This document shows, in pieces, positions 24,931 through 34,013 of a stretch of 64,000 nucleotides of DNA (positions are counted from its first letter, which is position 1; each line of letters opens with the position of its first letter). The notes under the pieces are model-generated. The model ran no database searches. It saw only the letters and a program-made list of their open reading frames with translations, and had not been told where the DNA came from. The stretch is taken from NCBI GenBank assembly GCA_039177505.1, contig JBCDFR010000006.1, positions 1 through 64,000 on the forward strand. The letters are read 5' to 3'. The position numbers and the translations under genes are program-made. This DNA comes from JABSQH01 sp039177505 (lineage in GTDB: Bacteria; Actinomycetota; Acidimicrobiia; Acidimicrobiales; Ilumatobacteraceae).

Positions 24931-25728
24931 ATGTCGCTGCGCACGGCGGTCGCCCACCGCAACCTGCTGTACCTGCTGTCGCTGAAGGAACTACGCACCC
25001 GCTATCGCAAGTCGATCCTCGGGTGGGCGTGGAGCCTGCTCAACCCGATCAGCCAGGTGGTCATCTACAGCTTCGTCTTCCTGACGGTGTTCAAGGCGAC
25101 TCCACCGGTCGGTGATCCGAGCGGGCTGAAGATCTTTCCGCTGTATTTCCTCACCGGCTTGTTGCCGTTCCAGTTCTTCTCGATCTCGGTCACGACAGCG
25201 ATCGGTGCGGTCGACGCCAACGCCAGCTTGATCAAGAAAGTGCCGTTTCCTCACGAACACCTGGTGTATTCCGTGGTGGTTGCGCAGGGTGTGACTTTTC
25301 TCATCGAGCTGGCGATTCTCGCCGTGGCGTTGCTGCTGTTCGGCAGCATGGTGCTGCCATGGATCCCGCTCATGATCCCGTTGATGGCATTGATGGCGCT
25401 GTTCACGACCGGCGTCGCACTGGCGTTGGCCGCGATGAACGTGTTCTTCAACGACATCAACTACCTGTGGGGCATCGTGGCGCAAGTGCTGTTCTTCGCC
25501 ACACCGATCATCTACGACCCCGGCGTAATCGATAACTCCGTCGTGCAGGCCGTCACCAATTGGGGCCCGACCGGCAGCTTCATCCGCGCCTCGCACAACA
25601 TCTTGTACGACAACCGCTTCCCGAGTGCTGGACGATGGCTCCACCTCGTCGTCGTATCTGTCGCCGTGTTCGCGCTCGGTACTTGGATCTTCGGCAAGCT
25701 CTCCCCCCGATTTGCGGAGGAACTCTGA
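24931..25728 (+). CDS. ABC-2 type polysaccharide export permease (Wzm-type), first pair
   Basis: 265 residues with six predicted membrane segments: WSLLNPISQVVIYSFVFLTVF, LYFLTGLLPFQFFSISV, VTFLIELAILAVALLLF, PLMALMALFTTGVALALA, LWGIVAQVLFFATPIIY and LVVVSVAVFALGTWIF. The N-terminal ELRTRYRKSILGWAWSLLNP is the conserved cytoplasmic motif of O-antigen and teichoic-acid exporters. The stop overlaps the start of the ATPase gene by one base. The pair would move an undecaprenyl-linked glycan across the membrane. Confidence 0.9.
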   Translation: MSLRTAVAHRNLLYLLSLKELRTRYRKSILGWAWSLLNPISQVVIYSFVFLTVFKATPPVGDPSGLKIFPLYFLTGLLPFQFFSISVTTAIGAVDANASLIKKVPFPHEHLVYSVVVAQGVTFLIELAILAVALLLFGSMVLPWIPLMIPLMALMALFTTGVALALAAMNVFFNDINYLWGIVAQVLFFATPIIYDPGVIDNSVVQAVTNWGPTGSFIRASHNILYDNRFPSAGRWLHLVVVSVAVFALGTWIFGKLSPRFAEEL

Positions 25729-26951
25729 TGGCCTCGGTACTGACCGTCGACCACGTGAGCAAGTCGTTTCGCACACAGGCCGAACGCGTCAACTCACTCA
25801 AGGAACTGGTCACCAAGCGGCGACGAAACAACGACGTCGAGGAGTTCTTTGCGCTGCGCGATGTGTCGTTCGAGGTCACCGAAGGTGAGGCCTTCGGCGT
25901 GATCGGCCACAACGGCTCTGGGAAGTCGACGTTGCTCAAGTGCATGGCGGGAATCCTGCAGCCGACCTCGGGCTCGGTGGCGGTGCAGAAGCGGATGTCG
26001 GCGCTGTTGGAACTGGGCGCTGGCTTTCACCCCGAGCTGACCGGCCGCGACAACGTCTTCCTCAATGCGGCGATCCTCGGTATGTCGCGCCGCGAAATCG
26101 CAGCTCGTTTCGACGAGATCGTCGACTTCTCCGGTCTCGCCGAGTTCATCGACGAGCCGGTGAAAAACTACTCATCGGGGATGTACGTGCGGCTGGCGTT
26201 CGCCGTGGCCATCAACGTCGATCCCGAGTTGCTGATCATCGACGAGATCCTCGCCGTCGGCGACGTGACCTTCCAGCAACGGTGCATGCAGAAGTTCGTC
26301 GAGTTCCGCGAGCAGGGCCGCACGATCGTGCTGGTGACCCACGACATGGGCAGCGTGCGCAACTTCTGCGACCGCGCGATCTGGCTGGAGCACGGTGAAA
26401 TCGCCGGCCGCGGCGACCCCGCTGATCTCGTCGACACCTACACCGAGAAGATGCTCACCGCTGCCGACAACGACCAGGCGATGGAGAGCACGCGGCGCGG
26501 TTCGGGTGAAATCCGTGTCGACGACGTCGAGTTGCTCGTCGATGGCCAGCCGACGACACACATCCGGACCGGCGACACCGTCGACGTGCGTCTGCACTTC
26601 ACCTCTGACACGACGATCGAGAACCCGGTGTTCGCCATCACCATCGGACGTCTCGGCGGAGCGATCGTCACGTTCCCGTCGAGTCGCGACGCCGGAGAAG
26701 TCCCTGCGACCATCTCGGGATCCGGCACGGTCGATGTGCGCCTCGATGACATTGCGCTGATCCCGGGCCCTCACGTGTTGCACACCGAGGTGACGGGGTT
26801 CGGGCGGCAGCACGTGTTCGATCACATCCAGAACGCAGTCAGTTTCGACGTGCTCGCCGGCGATGTCCGGGAAACCGCCGGGATCATGACGATGCGGCCC
26901 ACGTGGGCGGTCAGCGGGCCCGGCGTGTCCGGCCCGTCACCGCTCGTGTAA
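25728..26951 (+). CDS. ABC transporter ATPase with C-terminal substrate-binding domain (Wzt-type), first pair
   Basis: 407 residues. A Shine-Dalgarno GGAGG at 25716-25720 supports the ATG at 25728. Nucleotide-binding domain: Walker A GHNGSGKST (about 60-68), Q-loop region with LELGAGFHPELTGRDNV, signature NYSSGMYVRL, Walker B LLIIDEILAVGD and switch VTHDMG. Residues from about 265 to the end form a beta-sandwich (VDVRLHFTSDTTIENPVFAI, IGRLGGAIVTF), as in Wzt proteins that recognise the finished polysaccharide before export. The shorter ATPase at 39185-39943 has no such domain. Confidence 0.9.
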   Translation: MASVLTVDHVSKSFRTQAERVNSLKELVTKRRRNNDVEEFFALRDVSFEVTEGEAFGVIGHNGSGKSTLLKCMAGILQPTSGSVAVQKRMSALLELGAGFHPELTGRDNVFLNAAILGMSRREIAARFDEIVDFSGLAEFIDEPVKNYSSGMYVRLAFAVAINVDPELLIIDEILAVGDVTFQQRCMQKFVEFREQGRTIVLVTHDMGSVRNFCDRAIWLEHGEIAGRGDPADLVDTYTEKMLTAADNDQAMESTRRGSGEIRVDDVELLVDGQPTTHIRTGDTVDVRLHFTSDTTIENPVFAITIGRLGGAIVTFPSSRDAGEVPATISGSGTVDVRLDDIALIPGPHVLHTEVTGFGRQHVFDHIQNAVSFDVLAGDVRETAGIMTMRPTWAVSGPGVSGPSPLV

Positions 26952-26972
26952 CGCTTGGACTCAGACCAAGCG
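26952..26972. terminator. Bidirectional hairpin between convergent genes
   Basis: CGCTTGG (26952-26958) and CCAAGCG (26966-26972) form a perfect 7-bp stem around a 7-base loop. It sits immediately after the stop of the Wzt-type gene and 6 bases before the end of the leftward methyltransferase/GT gene, a usual place for a shared terminator. No T-run follows, as is common in high-GC actinobacteria. Confidence 0.55.
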
Positions 26973-26977
26973 ATACG

Positions 26978-28588
26978 TCAGCCCTCGCGGTGCGGAAGGT
27001 CATCGGGCCCGCGGCGACCGAGTTCGCGTTCGAGCGACTCGATGCGCTCGTAGAGCCGATGGATACGACGTAGCGAACCGGGCGGCAGCAGCGTCGGCTC
27101 GGCGTCGAGGTCGTCGATGACCCGCTCGTGATCATCGATCCAGGTCTGACGCGCCTCTTCGGCGGCCGACCCTCCATCGACCCACCGCCGGTAGACGCTC
27201 GTCACCGTCGACTCGCTCACCGCGCCGCACACACGGAGCGCTTCGAGCTCGAACTTCCAGTCCTCGCAGACGCGCAGCGAGTCGTCGTAGCGCAGGTCGA
27301 GTGCACGAATCGCTCCGAGTGGCACCGCGTACGACGACGGTGGCGAGCGATTGGACCGGATAGTGTCGACCACGTCGAGCGTCGGCGGGTACATCGCCTC
27401 GAACCCGCTGACGGTCTCGAAGCCGACCTCGTCGTCGCGACGCTCGACCCACTGCCCCACCACGCCGGCGCGCACGATGCGACCGGGCGACTCGGCGGCG
27501 AGGCGCTTGAACGTGGCCACCCAATCGGAGGTGACCACGTCGTCGTCGTCGAGTACGGCGACGTACTGCCCGCGAGCCGTTTGGAGACCGACATTGAGCG
27601 GTGCGCTCCGACCACCGCGTCCGACGTGGTGCAGGTGCACGCGCTCGGCGAACGACGATGTGAACGAATCGACCAGCGCTTCGACCTCAGCGACAACTGC
27701 GGGGTCGAGGTGATGCACGAGGAGTCGGACCTCGAAGTCGTCGTCACGCTGGGCGGCGAGCGTGGTCAACGTCTCGACGAGCGAGGCGCGGTCGCCGCGC
27801 GTCCGGGTCAGCACCGACAAGAACGGCCGCACGCCAGACGCCGCCAACACGGCGCTGCTCTCAGCGGTCGCCCGACGATAGGCGCGCACGAACTGATAGG
27901 TCGAGCCGTGTTCGCCGGCGCGGTTTCGTATGGACCACAAGTGGTCGCTGAGCGTGGTCGATCCGAATACCGGTAGGCCAGGGGGCTCCTGCTGTTCGGT
28001 GTCGGGGATCACGACGTCGGAGCGGCCGAGCTCCTCCCACCCGTCAAAGGTCGTCTCGAGTCGCCGATCGTCGAAGAGCGTGATGTGCGTCGAGTCGAGC
28101 AGTCCGACCTCGGTCACGTCCCACCGCCCGAGCAGCAGCTTGGCGGCCAGGTCGTAGTGGGCAACGTTGGGAATGCTCACAACGAGCACCGGGGGCTCGG
28201 CGGTCGCAAGGCGGTCGACGACGTCGGAGAGCACGCGCATCGTGCGATCGAGATCGGGAAGGTGTTCGATCACGTCGAGCGCAGCGATAGCGACGATCGG
28301 TGGACCATCCTCGATCGCCGCCACAACCTGGTCGACCGCGTCCCTCGCGAGCAGATCGAGCGAAAAGCCCGAGCGGCCCCGCTCGCGCATCGCGTGGACG
28401 TTCGCCGGATCGAGGTCACCGCCGATGTATGAGAATCCGAACGTCTCCACGGCGGCGCCGAGCGAACCGACCCCCGCGCCGAGATCGAGCACTCGCCCGA
28501 GGCGACAGGTCGAGGCGATCAATCGAGCGGCGCGGGCGTAGGTGGAACCCCACGAGAACTCGAAGTCGTATCGCAGGCGGTCGTTCAT
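26978..28588 (-). CDS. Methyltransferase - glycosyltransferase family 2 fusion
   Basis: 536 residues from ATG 28588, overlapping the preceding stop (TGATG). The N-terminal class I SAM methyltransferase has motif I RVLDLGAGVGSLGAAV (about 33-48), acidic GGDLDPANV and AALDVIEHLPD. The C-terminal half from about residue 257 is a GT2 domain with FLSVLTRTRGDRASLVETL, QYVAVLDDDDVVTSDW and CEDWKFELEAL. It ends in a helical tail. One chain may cap or methylate a sugar and also transfer one; whether methylation terminates the glycan is speculation. It is the last of a three-gene leftward run. Confidence 0.8.
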   Translation of the reverse strand: MNDRLRYDFEFSWGSTYARAARLIASTCRLGRVLDLGAGVGSLGAAVETFGFSYIGGDLDPANVHAMRERGRSGFSLDLLARDAVDQVVAAIEDGPPIVAIAALDVIEHLPDLDRTMRVLSDVVDRLATAEPPVLVVSIPNVAHYDLAAKLLLGRWDVTEVGLLDSTHITLFDDRRLETTFDGWEELGRSDVVIPDTEQQEPPGLPVFGSTTLSDHLWSIRNRAGEHGSTYQFVRAYRRATAESSAVLAASGVRPFLSVLTRTRGDRASLVETLTTLAAQRDDDFEVRLLVHHLDPAVVAEVEALVDSFTSSFAERVHLHHVGRGGRSAPLNVGLQTARGQYVAVLDDDDVVTSDWVATFKRLAAESPGRIVRAGVVGQWVERRDDEVGFETVSGFEAMYPPTLDVVDTIRSNRSPPSSYAVPLGAIRALDLRYDDSLRVCEDWKFELEALRVCGAVSESTVTSVYRRWVDGGSAAEEARQTWIDDHERVIDDLDAEPTLLPPGSLRRIHRLYERIESLERELGRRGPDDLPHREG

Positions 28589-29505
28589 CAACCCTGATAC
28601 TCGAAGCGATGTGGCCCGTAGTGTCGACCGACGAAATCAGCGACGCCAGCGGCTCCGGCAACAGGGTCGGGCGAATCTCCGGCGAGCACCCGCTGCTTGA
28701 ACTCGGTGGCCGCGTCGGCGGCAACGGGATCCGCGCCGTTGTCGACGGCAGCGAGGAACGCGTCCTCGAGATCGCGACGGCCGTACTTGCGGTACAACCA
28801 CAGACGAGCGAGGTGGCTCGAACGAGCGGCACCGGAGGTCCACCGGACCACCCCCTCGGTGGCGATCGGCTTGTCGTGCACGACCACTGCCGAAGGGACG
28901 TACCGCACGGCGTACCCGGCCGCGCGGACGCGCCACGACAGGTCGACGTCGTCGCCGTACAGCGGGAAGAAGTGATCGTCGAAGCCGCCGACTTCTTCGA
29001 ACACGGCACGCCACAACAGGAGCGAGAATCCACATGCCCACGACGTGTCGCCCGTGATCGGGTCGTACGCCTTGGGGTGCTCGATCGGCACTTGGCGCGC
29101 CTCGGCGATCCCCACGTGGTCGTCGTGAAGGACCTGCAGTAAGTGCGCCAGTGCGGTCGGCGCCGGGTACGTGTCGGGGTTGAGCACCCAGATCAGGTCG
29201 GAGTCCGAGCGGGACGCGAGACGATTGGAACCGCCGGCCGAACCAAGGTTGGCGTCGAAGAACTCGTGCGTCACGTCAGACGTGGCGGCGCGGAACGCAT
29301 CGCCCAGCGCCTCGATGTCGTCCGGCGACAAGCACTGCTGTGGCGAGCAGTCGCCGTACCGCACCGACACGTCGCCCAGTGCCGCCACGTCGCGAGCACG
29401 ACCGATGCAGGCGGCGACTGCCTGCGCCAGCCGCAGCTGCTCGTCAGCAGCGTTGTCGAACAGCACGACCTGGATCGCCAGCGATGGGCCCGGTGCTGCG
29501 CTCAC
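28588..29505 (-). CDS. Glycosyltransferase family 2
   Basis: 305 residues from GTG 29505 (GTGA overlap with the previous gene). The fold begins LAIQVVLFDNAADEQLRLAQ. Motifs: NLGSAGGSNRL, LIWVLNPDTYPAP (nucleotide-sugar acidic motif) and FFPLYGDDVDLSWRVRAAGY (acceptor motif). This pattern is typical of rhamnosyl- or galactofuranosyl-like GT2 enzymes. The upstream extension of the open frame runs antiparallel through Arg-rich nonsense and is rejected. Confidence 0.8.
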   Translation of the reverse strand: MSAAPGPSLAIQVVLFDNAADEQLRLAQAVAACIGRARDVAALGDVSVRYGDCSPQQCLSPDDIEALGDAFRAATSDVTHEFFDANLGSAGGSNRLASRSDSDLIWVLNPDTYPAPTALAHLLQVLHDDHVGIAEARQVPIEHPKAYDPITGDTSWACGFSLLLWRAVFEEVGGFDDHFFPLYGDDVDLSWRVRAAGYAVRYVPSAVVVHDKPIATEGVVRWTSGAARSSHLARLWLYRKYGRRDLEDAFLAAVDNGADPVAADAATEFKQRVLAGDSPDPVAGAAGVADFVGRHYGPHRFEYQG

Positions 29506-30416
29506 TCGCCGATCGGCCCGCTTCGCGGCCGGTCGGCCTCGTGCATCCGGGCGTACCGCTCTTCGGGGTCCTCCGGGTCGGCATCGAGTGAGGCCAGCGC
29601 GACCCACGGTTCGTTCACAGTGTGCCGCTCGCCGCGGGGACCGGCACCTCGGCGGATGACTCGTATCCACGCGACCCGACCCGGTGGACCAGACGACACG
29701 AGGTCGAGCGCGTCAGCGTCGACAACAGCGTCGAGCAATGCCAACAAATGATCGACCAGCAAGGCCGGCGCCTGGTCGGTGATCACGGTGTCGTCGCCGA
29801 CCAACACGACCGGACCGTCGAGCAATGGATCGGCGAGCGCGCCCACGGCCCAGGGAGCCGCGTCGCCGAGGTCCTCTTCGAGACGGTGGACCGGAACCTC
29901 GCTGCGCTCGAGCGCATTCAAGGTGAGCGGGTCAGATGTTGCGTTGTCGACGATCTCGATACGACCGATGCCGGCAGCGCGCAGCCACGCGATCATGTCG
30001 TCGAGCGACCGACGACGATTCCGCACCAGGATGAGCGCAGCAACCGGGGCAGCCTCGGCGCGCACCACGGCCTCCACCGAGGCCGCAGGAACTGGAGGTG
30101 GGCTCTGCCGTCGGCGGGAGAACACCGCGGCTGGTTGGCGCACCCGCTGACCGACCTTCAGTTCGGGAAGGGCGCGCAACCGATCGAGTTCCTGTTCCGC
30201 GGCCGCGGCTCGCGCCTCGGCATCGGCCACGGCTGCGACCAGATCACCGACATCGCGGGCGCCGAGCGCCCTCATCACATCGGTTGAACGGCGCAGCCGC
30301 GCCGAGTCGAGCGCCCGTGCGTGGGCGCGTTCAGCGGCCTCGTCGAGGCGGTGCTGCATCGACGCTGCAGAACCGGCCAGACCGGCGTCGGCGGTCCGAT
30401 CGGACGGAGCCCACAT
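29502..30416 (-). CDS. Coiled-coil protein with GT-A-like domain
   Basis: 304 residues from ATG 30416. Residues about 15-90 form an Ala/Arg/Glu coiled coil (LDEAAERAHARALDSARL). From about 125 a Rossmann-like segment reads VAALILVRNRRRSLDDMIAWL, then RIEIVDNATSDP and VVLVGDDTVITDQAP. The latter resemble GT2 strands and one acidic motif, but the acceptor ED/HD motif is missing, so it may bind a nucleotide sugar without catalysing transfer, or be a divergent enzyme. It is first in the leftward run and divergent from the PHPT gene, 72 bases apart. Confidence 0.55.
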   Translation of the reverse strand: MWAPSDRTADAGLAGSAASMQHRLDEAAERAHARALDSARLRRSTDVMRALGARDVGDLVAAVADAEARAAAAEQELDRLRALPELKVGQRVRQPAAVFSRRRQSPPPVPAASVEAVVRAEAAPVAALILVRNRRRSLDDMIAWLRAAGIGRIEIVDNATSDPLTLNALERSEVPVHRLEEDLGDAAPWAVGALADPLLDGPVVLVGDDTVITDQAPALLVDHLLALLDAVVDADALDLVSSGPPGRVAWIRVIRRGAGPRGERHTVNEPWVALASLDADPEDPEERYARMHEADRPRSGPIGE

Positions 30417-30488
30417 CGCCGCAGGACGCTACCAGCAGGCGTCGAGCGCCCCCGCTGATGGGCAGAGCGCGCAGTACCCTCGGAGGCG

Positions 30489-31895
30489 ATGGCTGCGGTT
30501 CCGAACCCGCGCGTCTCCACGACGCCACGGTCGTTCCCGGTCGCGCTCGAAGTACTGGCCAACGTGTTCCGCCGGCCGCTCTCGTTCTTGTGGGCGCGCG
30601 GCTTTCGCTTCCTCGGGGTGCTCGATGCCCTCGGCCTCTACGCACTGATGGTGGCGATCAGCTTCGTCCGTTTCGGATTCGGGTGGGAGTGGGACACATA
30701 CCCGCTGTCGCACTACTTCGTCGGATTCACGATCGCCACCGGCATTCACCTCATCGTCAACTATTTCGCCGGGCTGTACGAACGCGAACCGCGTCTCGGA
30801 CGCCGACCATGGCTGCCTCGGGTACTGCTGGCCACGGCGATCGGCGTCGCCGTACAGGGTCTGGCGTTCGTCGTGCTCAATCGCTACCTGATGCCGCGAC
30901 TCAACCTGACGGCGTTCTTCTTCCTGGCATCGTTCTTGCTGGTCGCCAATCGCAACATCGCGCGCTCGCTCGCTCGACGCCGCCAAGGACCGCCGCGGGT
31001 GGTGCTCGTCGGCGAGCCCGAGTCGCTCGACCTGGCCACCGAGCACCTCGCCGACAGCGACCGCGACGCGCAGGTCGTTGGCCGCGTCCGCTCGCCACAC
31101 CTGCTGACGCACACGGTGACCGACCGAGAAGCCACCGACGTCTTGCTCCTCGACGTGACCGCCTTCGGATCGATCTACCCCGAGCCGTTGAACTCGCTCG
31201 AGCGCGCCGACGTCGGCTTCTTGCAGCGAGTGAGCGCCCGCGAGACGCTGCTCGGATTGAAAACGGTTCGCCAGGTCGGCGGGATGCCCTTCGTGCCGCT
31301 CCGCGCCCACACCGTACCGATGCACAAGGTTCGACTGAAGCGCGTGTTCGACCTGATGTTGGTGGTCGGATCGGCACTCGTGTGGGTGCCGATCGTCGGG
31401 CTCTTGGCGCTCTACGTCCGTGTCGCCGCCGGTGCACCGGTCTTCTATCGACAGGACCGTGTCGGTCGGGACGACCAGGTGTTTCGGTGCCTCAAGTTCC
31501 GCACGATGGTGCCGAATGCCGAAGAGGACGGTCGCCCGCGGTTAGCGACGCTCGATGACGACCGGATCATTCCTGCACTCAAGTGGATGCGGGCTATGCG
31601 CGCCGACGAGCTGCCGCAGCTCTGGAACGTAGTCCGCGGCGATATGTCGCTCGTCGGACCTCGTCCTGAGCGTCCGGAACTCGTCGCCGAGATCGTCCGC
31701 AGGGTGCCGGGGTACGTACGTCGGAACGAACTCCCACCGGGTCTCACCGGACTTGCGCAGGTGTATGGCCGCTACGGAACCGACCCCGAGTACAAGCTCG
31801 GCTACGACATCCAGTACCTGGTGAACTGGTCATTGGTGATCGACGTGCAGATCCTCGTGCGCACGGTCTGGGTCGTGCTCTCTCGACGTGTCTAG
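30489..31895 (+). CDS. Polyprenyl-phosphate sugar phosphotransferase (PHPT, WbaP/ExoY type)
   Basis: 468 residues. Four to five N-terminal membrane helices (for example VLDALGLYALMVAISFV, TAFFFLASFLLVANRN) lead to a degenerate CoA-binding-like region with VVLVGEPESLDLA. The C-terminal catalytic domain begins KRVFDLMLVVGSALVWVP (about 285) and contains VFYRQDRVGRDD, CLKFRTMVPNAE and DELPQLWNVVRGDMSLVGPRP. It would transfer a sugar-1-phosphate from a nucleotide sugar to undecaprenyl phosphate, starting the glycan. It overlaps the next GT2 gene by 8 bases. GGAGG at 30482-30486 is too close to the chosen ATG to be decisive. Confidence 0.92.
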   Translation: MAAVPNPRVSTTPRSFPVALEVLANVFRRPLSFLWARGFRFLGVLDALGLYALMVAISFVRFGFGWEWDTYPLSHYFVGFTIATGIHLIVNYFAGLYEREPRLGRRPWLPRVLLATAIGVAVQGLAFVVLNRYLMPRLNLTAFFFLASFLLVANRNIARSLARRRQGPPRVVLVGEPESLDLATEHLADSDRDAQVVGRVRSPHLLTHTVTDREATDVLLLDVTAFGSIYPEPLNSLERADVGFLQRVSARETLLGLKTVRQVGGMPFVPLRAHTVPMHKVRLKRVFDLMLVVGSALVWVPIVGLLALYVRVAAGAPVFYRQDRVGRDDQVFRCLKFRTMVPNAEEDGRPRLATLDDDRIIPALKWMRAMRADELPQLWNVVRGDMSLVGPRPERPELVAEIVRRVPGYVRRNELPPGLTGLAQVYGRYGTDPEYKLGYDIQYLVNWSLVIDVQILVRTVWVVLSRRV

Positions 31896-32895
31896 GCCCG
31901 TCACTACGTCCTGGCGTGCGAGTTCGGCATGGCCCGATGTCGACGTCGTCATGCCGGTGCGCAACGAGGAGGAGCACCTGGCGCGGGCAGTCGAGTCGAT
32001 ACGGGCGCAGGAGTACCCCGGGGCGGTACGCATCTTCGTCGCCATCGCCCCGTCCAACGATGACACTGAGCGCATCGCTACCGGACTCGGCGACGACGTC
32101 GCGGTCGTGCCGAACCCGGCGGCGGTCACACCGGCGGGGCTGAACGCTGCCATCCGGGCCGGGTCGGCACCGGTGGTAGTGCGCGTCGATGGCCACAGCC
32201 GGCTGTCGGAGGGGTACATCGGTCGAGCGGTCGAAACGCTGCGACGAACGGGCGCCGGAAACGTCGGCGGGATGCAGGTGCCCGAACCGGAAACACCGTT
32301 CGAGGAGGCCGTCGCCGCGGCAACGACGTCGTGGCTCGGCACCGGCGGTGCTAAGTATCGCCTCGGCGGAGCCGAGGGTCCCGTCGACACCGTGTACCTC
32401 GGCGTGTTCGATCGCGCCGCGATCGAAGCCGTGGGACTGTTCGACGAGCGACTGGTTCGCAACCAGGACTACGAACTCAACATCCGTTTGCGTGACGCCG
32501 GCTTCGCCGTGTGGTTCGATCCCGAGCTGGCCGTCGGCTACCGGCCGCGAGGAACATGGCGTGCACTAGCTCGGCAGTACTACGAATACGGCTACTGGAA
32601 GTCGGTGGTGTTGCGCCTGCACCCACGGTCGGCACGGATGCGCCAGCTCATGCCACCGCTCGCCGTGATCGCCGGAGTGGTCGGTGCGGTGACGGCCCTG
32701 CGCCGACCCCGACTATTGATCGTTGCCGCCATCGGCGGCGGCTCCTTCGTTGCGTTGGGTGCCGACACCCGGCCAGCGACCCGACAACTCACTCCTCCTC
32801 TCGTGTCGGTGCTGCTGTCGGCGGCGTGGGGCGTCGGGAACCTGCACGCTGCGCTGAGCTCCTCGACCGTCGCGCCGAAGCGAGCACCTCGCTGA
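31888..32895 (+). CDS. Glycosyltransferase family 2, ExoA/succinoglycan type, membrane-attached
   Basis: 335 residues from GTG 31888, overlapping the stop of the PHPT gene. GT-A motifs: DVVMPVRNEEEHLARAV, VVVRVDGHSRL, the acceptor motif RNQDYELNIRLRDAG and the (Q/R)xxRW-like WRALARQYYEYGYWKS. A hydrophobic C-terminus (LAVIAGVVGAVTAL, LLIVAAIGGGSFVALG) anchors it. Its coupling to the PHPT suggests it adds the second sugar of the repeat unit. Its 3' end abuts the broken FkbM gene, so its extreme C-terminus could have been altered by that rearrangement. Confidence 0.85.
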   Translation: MSRPVTTSWRASSAWPDVDVVMPVRNEEEHLARAVESIRAQEYPGAVRIFVAIAPSNDDTERIATGLGDDVAVVPNPAAVTPAGLNAAIRAGSAPVVVRVDGHSRLSEGYIGRAVETLRRTGAGNVGGMQVPEPETPFEEAVAAATTSWLGTGGAKYRLGGAEGPVDTVYLGVFDRAAIEAVGLFDERLVRNQDYELNIRLRDAGFAVWFDPELAVGYRPRGTWRALARQYYEYGYWKSVVLRLHPRSARMRQLMPPLAVIAGVVGAVTALRRPRLLIVAAIGGGSFVALGADTRPATRQLTPPLVSVLLSAAWGVGNLHAALSSSTVAPKRAPR

Positions 32896-33153
32896 ACCCG
32901 TCGGGGTGGCGTCCAGTCGATCGAATACGAGTAGCGCGCATCGAATTCAGACCAATGGTCGCCCCGACATCGCAGAACACGAACCCGGGATCGAACGCGT
33001 CGAACAGCGTCAGCGGCGTGCTCTGTGTCGACGGCTCAAAGCCGCTGAGTCCGACGCGGCGTACCAGCCGTTGACCAGCCGTCGAGTTCGGTTCGATGAG
33101 ATCGATTCCCGTCGCACGACCGCCAGCCGAAGGGGAACCCGGTAGCTGTTCAT
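32896..33153 (-). pseudogene. FkbM-family methyltransferase remnant, frameshifted and cut
   Basis: An ATG at 33153 overlaps the stop of the preceding GT2 gene (ATGA), so a coupled gene begins here as MNSYRVPLRLAV. Within about 15 codons the sense moves to another frame, reading GRATGIDLIEPNSTAGQRL, then LFDAFDPGFVFCDVGATIGLNSM. The DVGATIGL string is the SAM motif I of FkbM-type methyltransferases (usually DVGANIGLY). Homology ends shortly afterwards, where the convergent GT2 gene begins, and about 150 residues of the enzyme are missing. The gene is dead, and its cut end marks a recombination point near 32.9 kb. Confidence 0.7.
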
Positions 33154-34013
33154 CGTAAGATCGACGACAGGGGCAACCCGTCAGCGATCTCAAGCGAGTT
33201 ACGCGTGAAGAGGTGATCGGGAACGCGCCAGGTGTTGTCGCTCCCCCGGTGTTGCACGAAATTGAAGCGGTCGGCAGCAAATGTCGATGCGCCGCGTTTG
33301 TGACAGTCGAGGATGAAACCGCGGTCTTCGCCAAGCGAAACGTCGCGGAACTGCAGATCTCCCACCCGCTCCCGGTCGATCACCAGCGTTCCTCCTGCGA
33401 GCGTGCTGCTGTACTCGAAGTCATGACCAGGAAACCGGAGCACCGTCCGGTCGTCGGCCGTCAGATGCGCATAGTACGAGTGTTTGCCGACGACCCCGCT
33501 GGCGGCATACGAGTGGGCCCGGAGCGAGTCCGACAGATACGCGGCGCCATAGTGGTCGTCGTCGTCGAATTTCGCAACGAATCTGGCATCGGTCGCCGCC
33601 ATCGCTGCGTTGAGGCACGAGCCCAACGACTGGTCGGGCGGGCCGTCGATCACGTGCGCTCCTCCAACGGCATCGAACGCGCCGGCGACGTCGACCCCGG
33701 AGAAGGACTCGGCGTTCGTCACGACGACGACGTTGAAGTCGTCGTAGTCCTGTCGACCGATGGATTTGACGAGGTGATCGAGTTGCTCCGGGCGCGATTT
33801 CACGCAGACGGCCGTGGTCGGCCCGGCCGCTGGCTCGACCGATGCTCTATACGACGCGTGCTGCGCGGCCAGCTGTCGGTTCCAACTCGTGAGATCGGTG
33901 CGATCCCCGTTGGCGCCCGCTCGGCGCCGAGCGGCACGCACGCCGCCAGGACCCGCAATGAGCCGGCGACCGTCGGCATAGGCCCGCCACAGGCGCTGCG
34001 ACGCCGAGCTCAC
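33150..34013 (-). CDS. Glycosyltransferase family 2-like protein
   Basis: 287 residues from GTG 34013 (GTGA overlap with the Stealth gene). The GT-A-like core begins TTAVCVKSRPEQLDHLVKSI, continues YDDFNVVVVTNAES and NAAMAATDARFVAKFDDDDHY, the last being the metal-binding acidic motif. The C-terminal part has GEDRGFILDCHKRG and DRFNFVQHRG. It probably transfers a sugar to a phosphosugar-containing glycan together with its Stealth neighbour. Donor not predictable. Confidence 0.72.
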   Translation of the reverse strand: MSSASQRLWRAYADGRRLIAGPGGVRAARRRAGANGDRTDLTSWNRQLAAQHASYRASVEPAAGPTTAVCVKSRPEQLDHLVKSIGRQDYDDFNVVVVTNAESFSGVDVAGAFDAVGGAHVIDGPPDQSLGSCLNAAMAATDARFVAKFDDDDHYGAAYLSDSLRAHSYAASGVVGKHSYYAHLTADDRTVLRFPGHDFEYSSTLAGGTLVIDRERVGDLQFRDVSLGEDRGFILDCHKRGASTFAADRFNFVQHRGSDNTWRVPDHLFTRNSLEIADGLPLSSILR

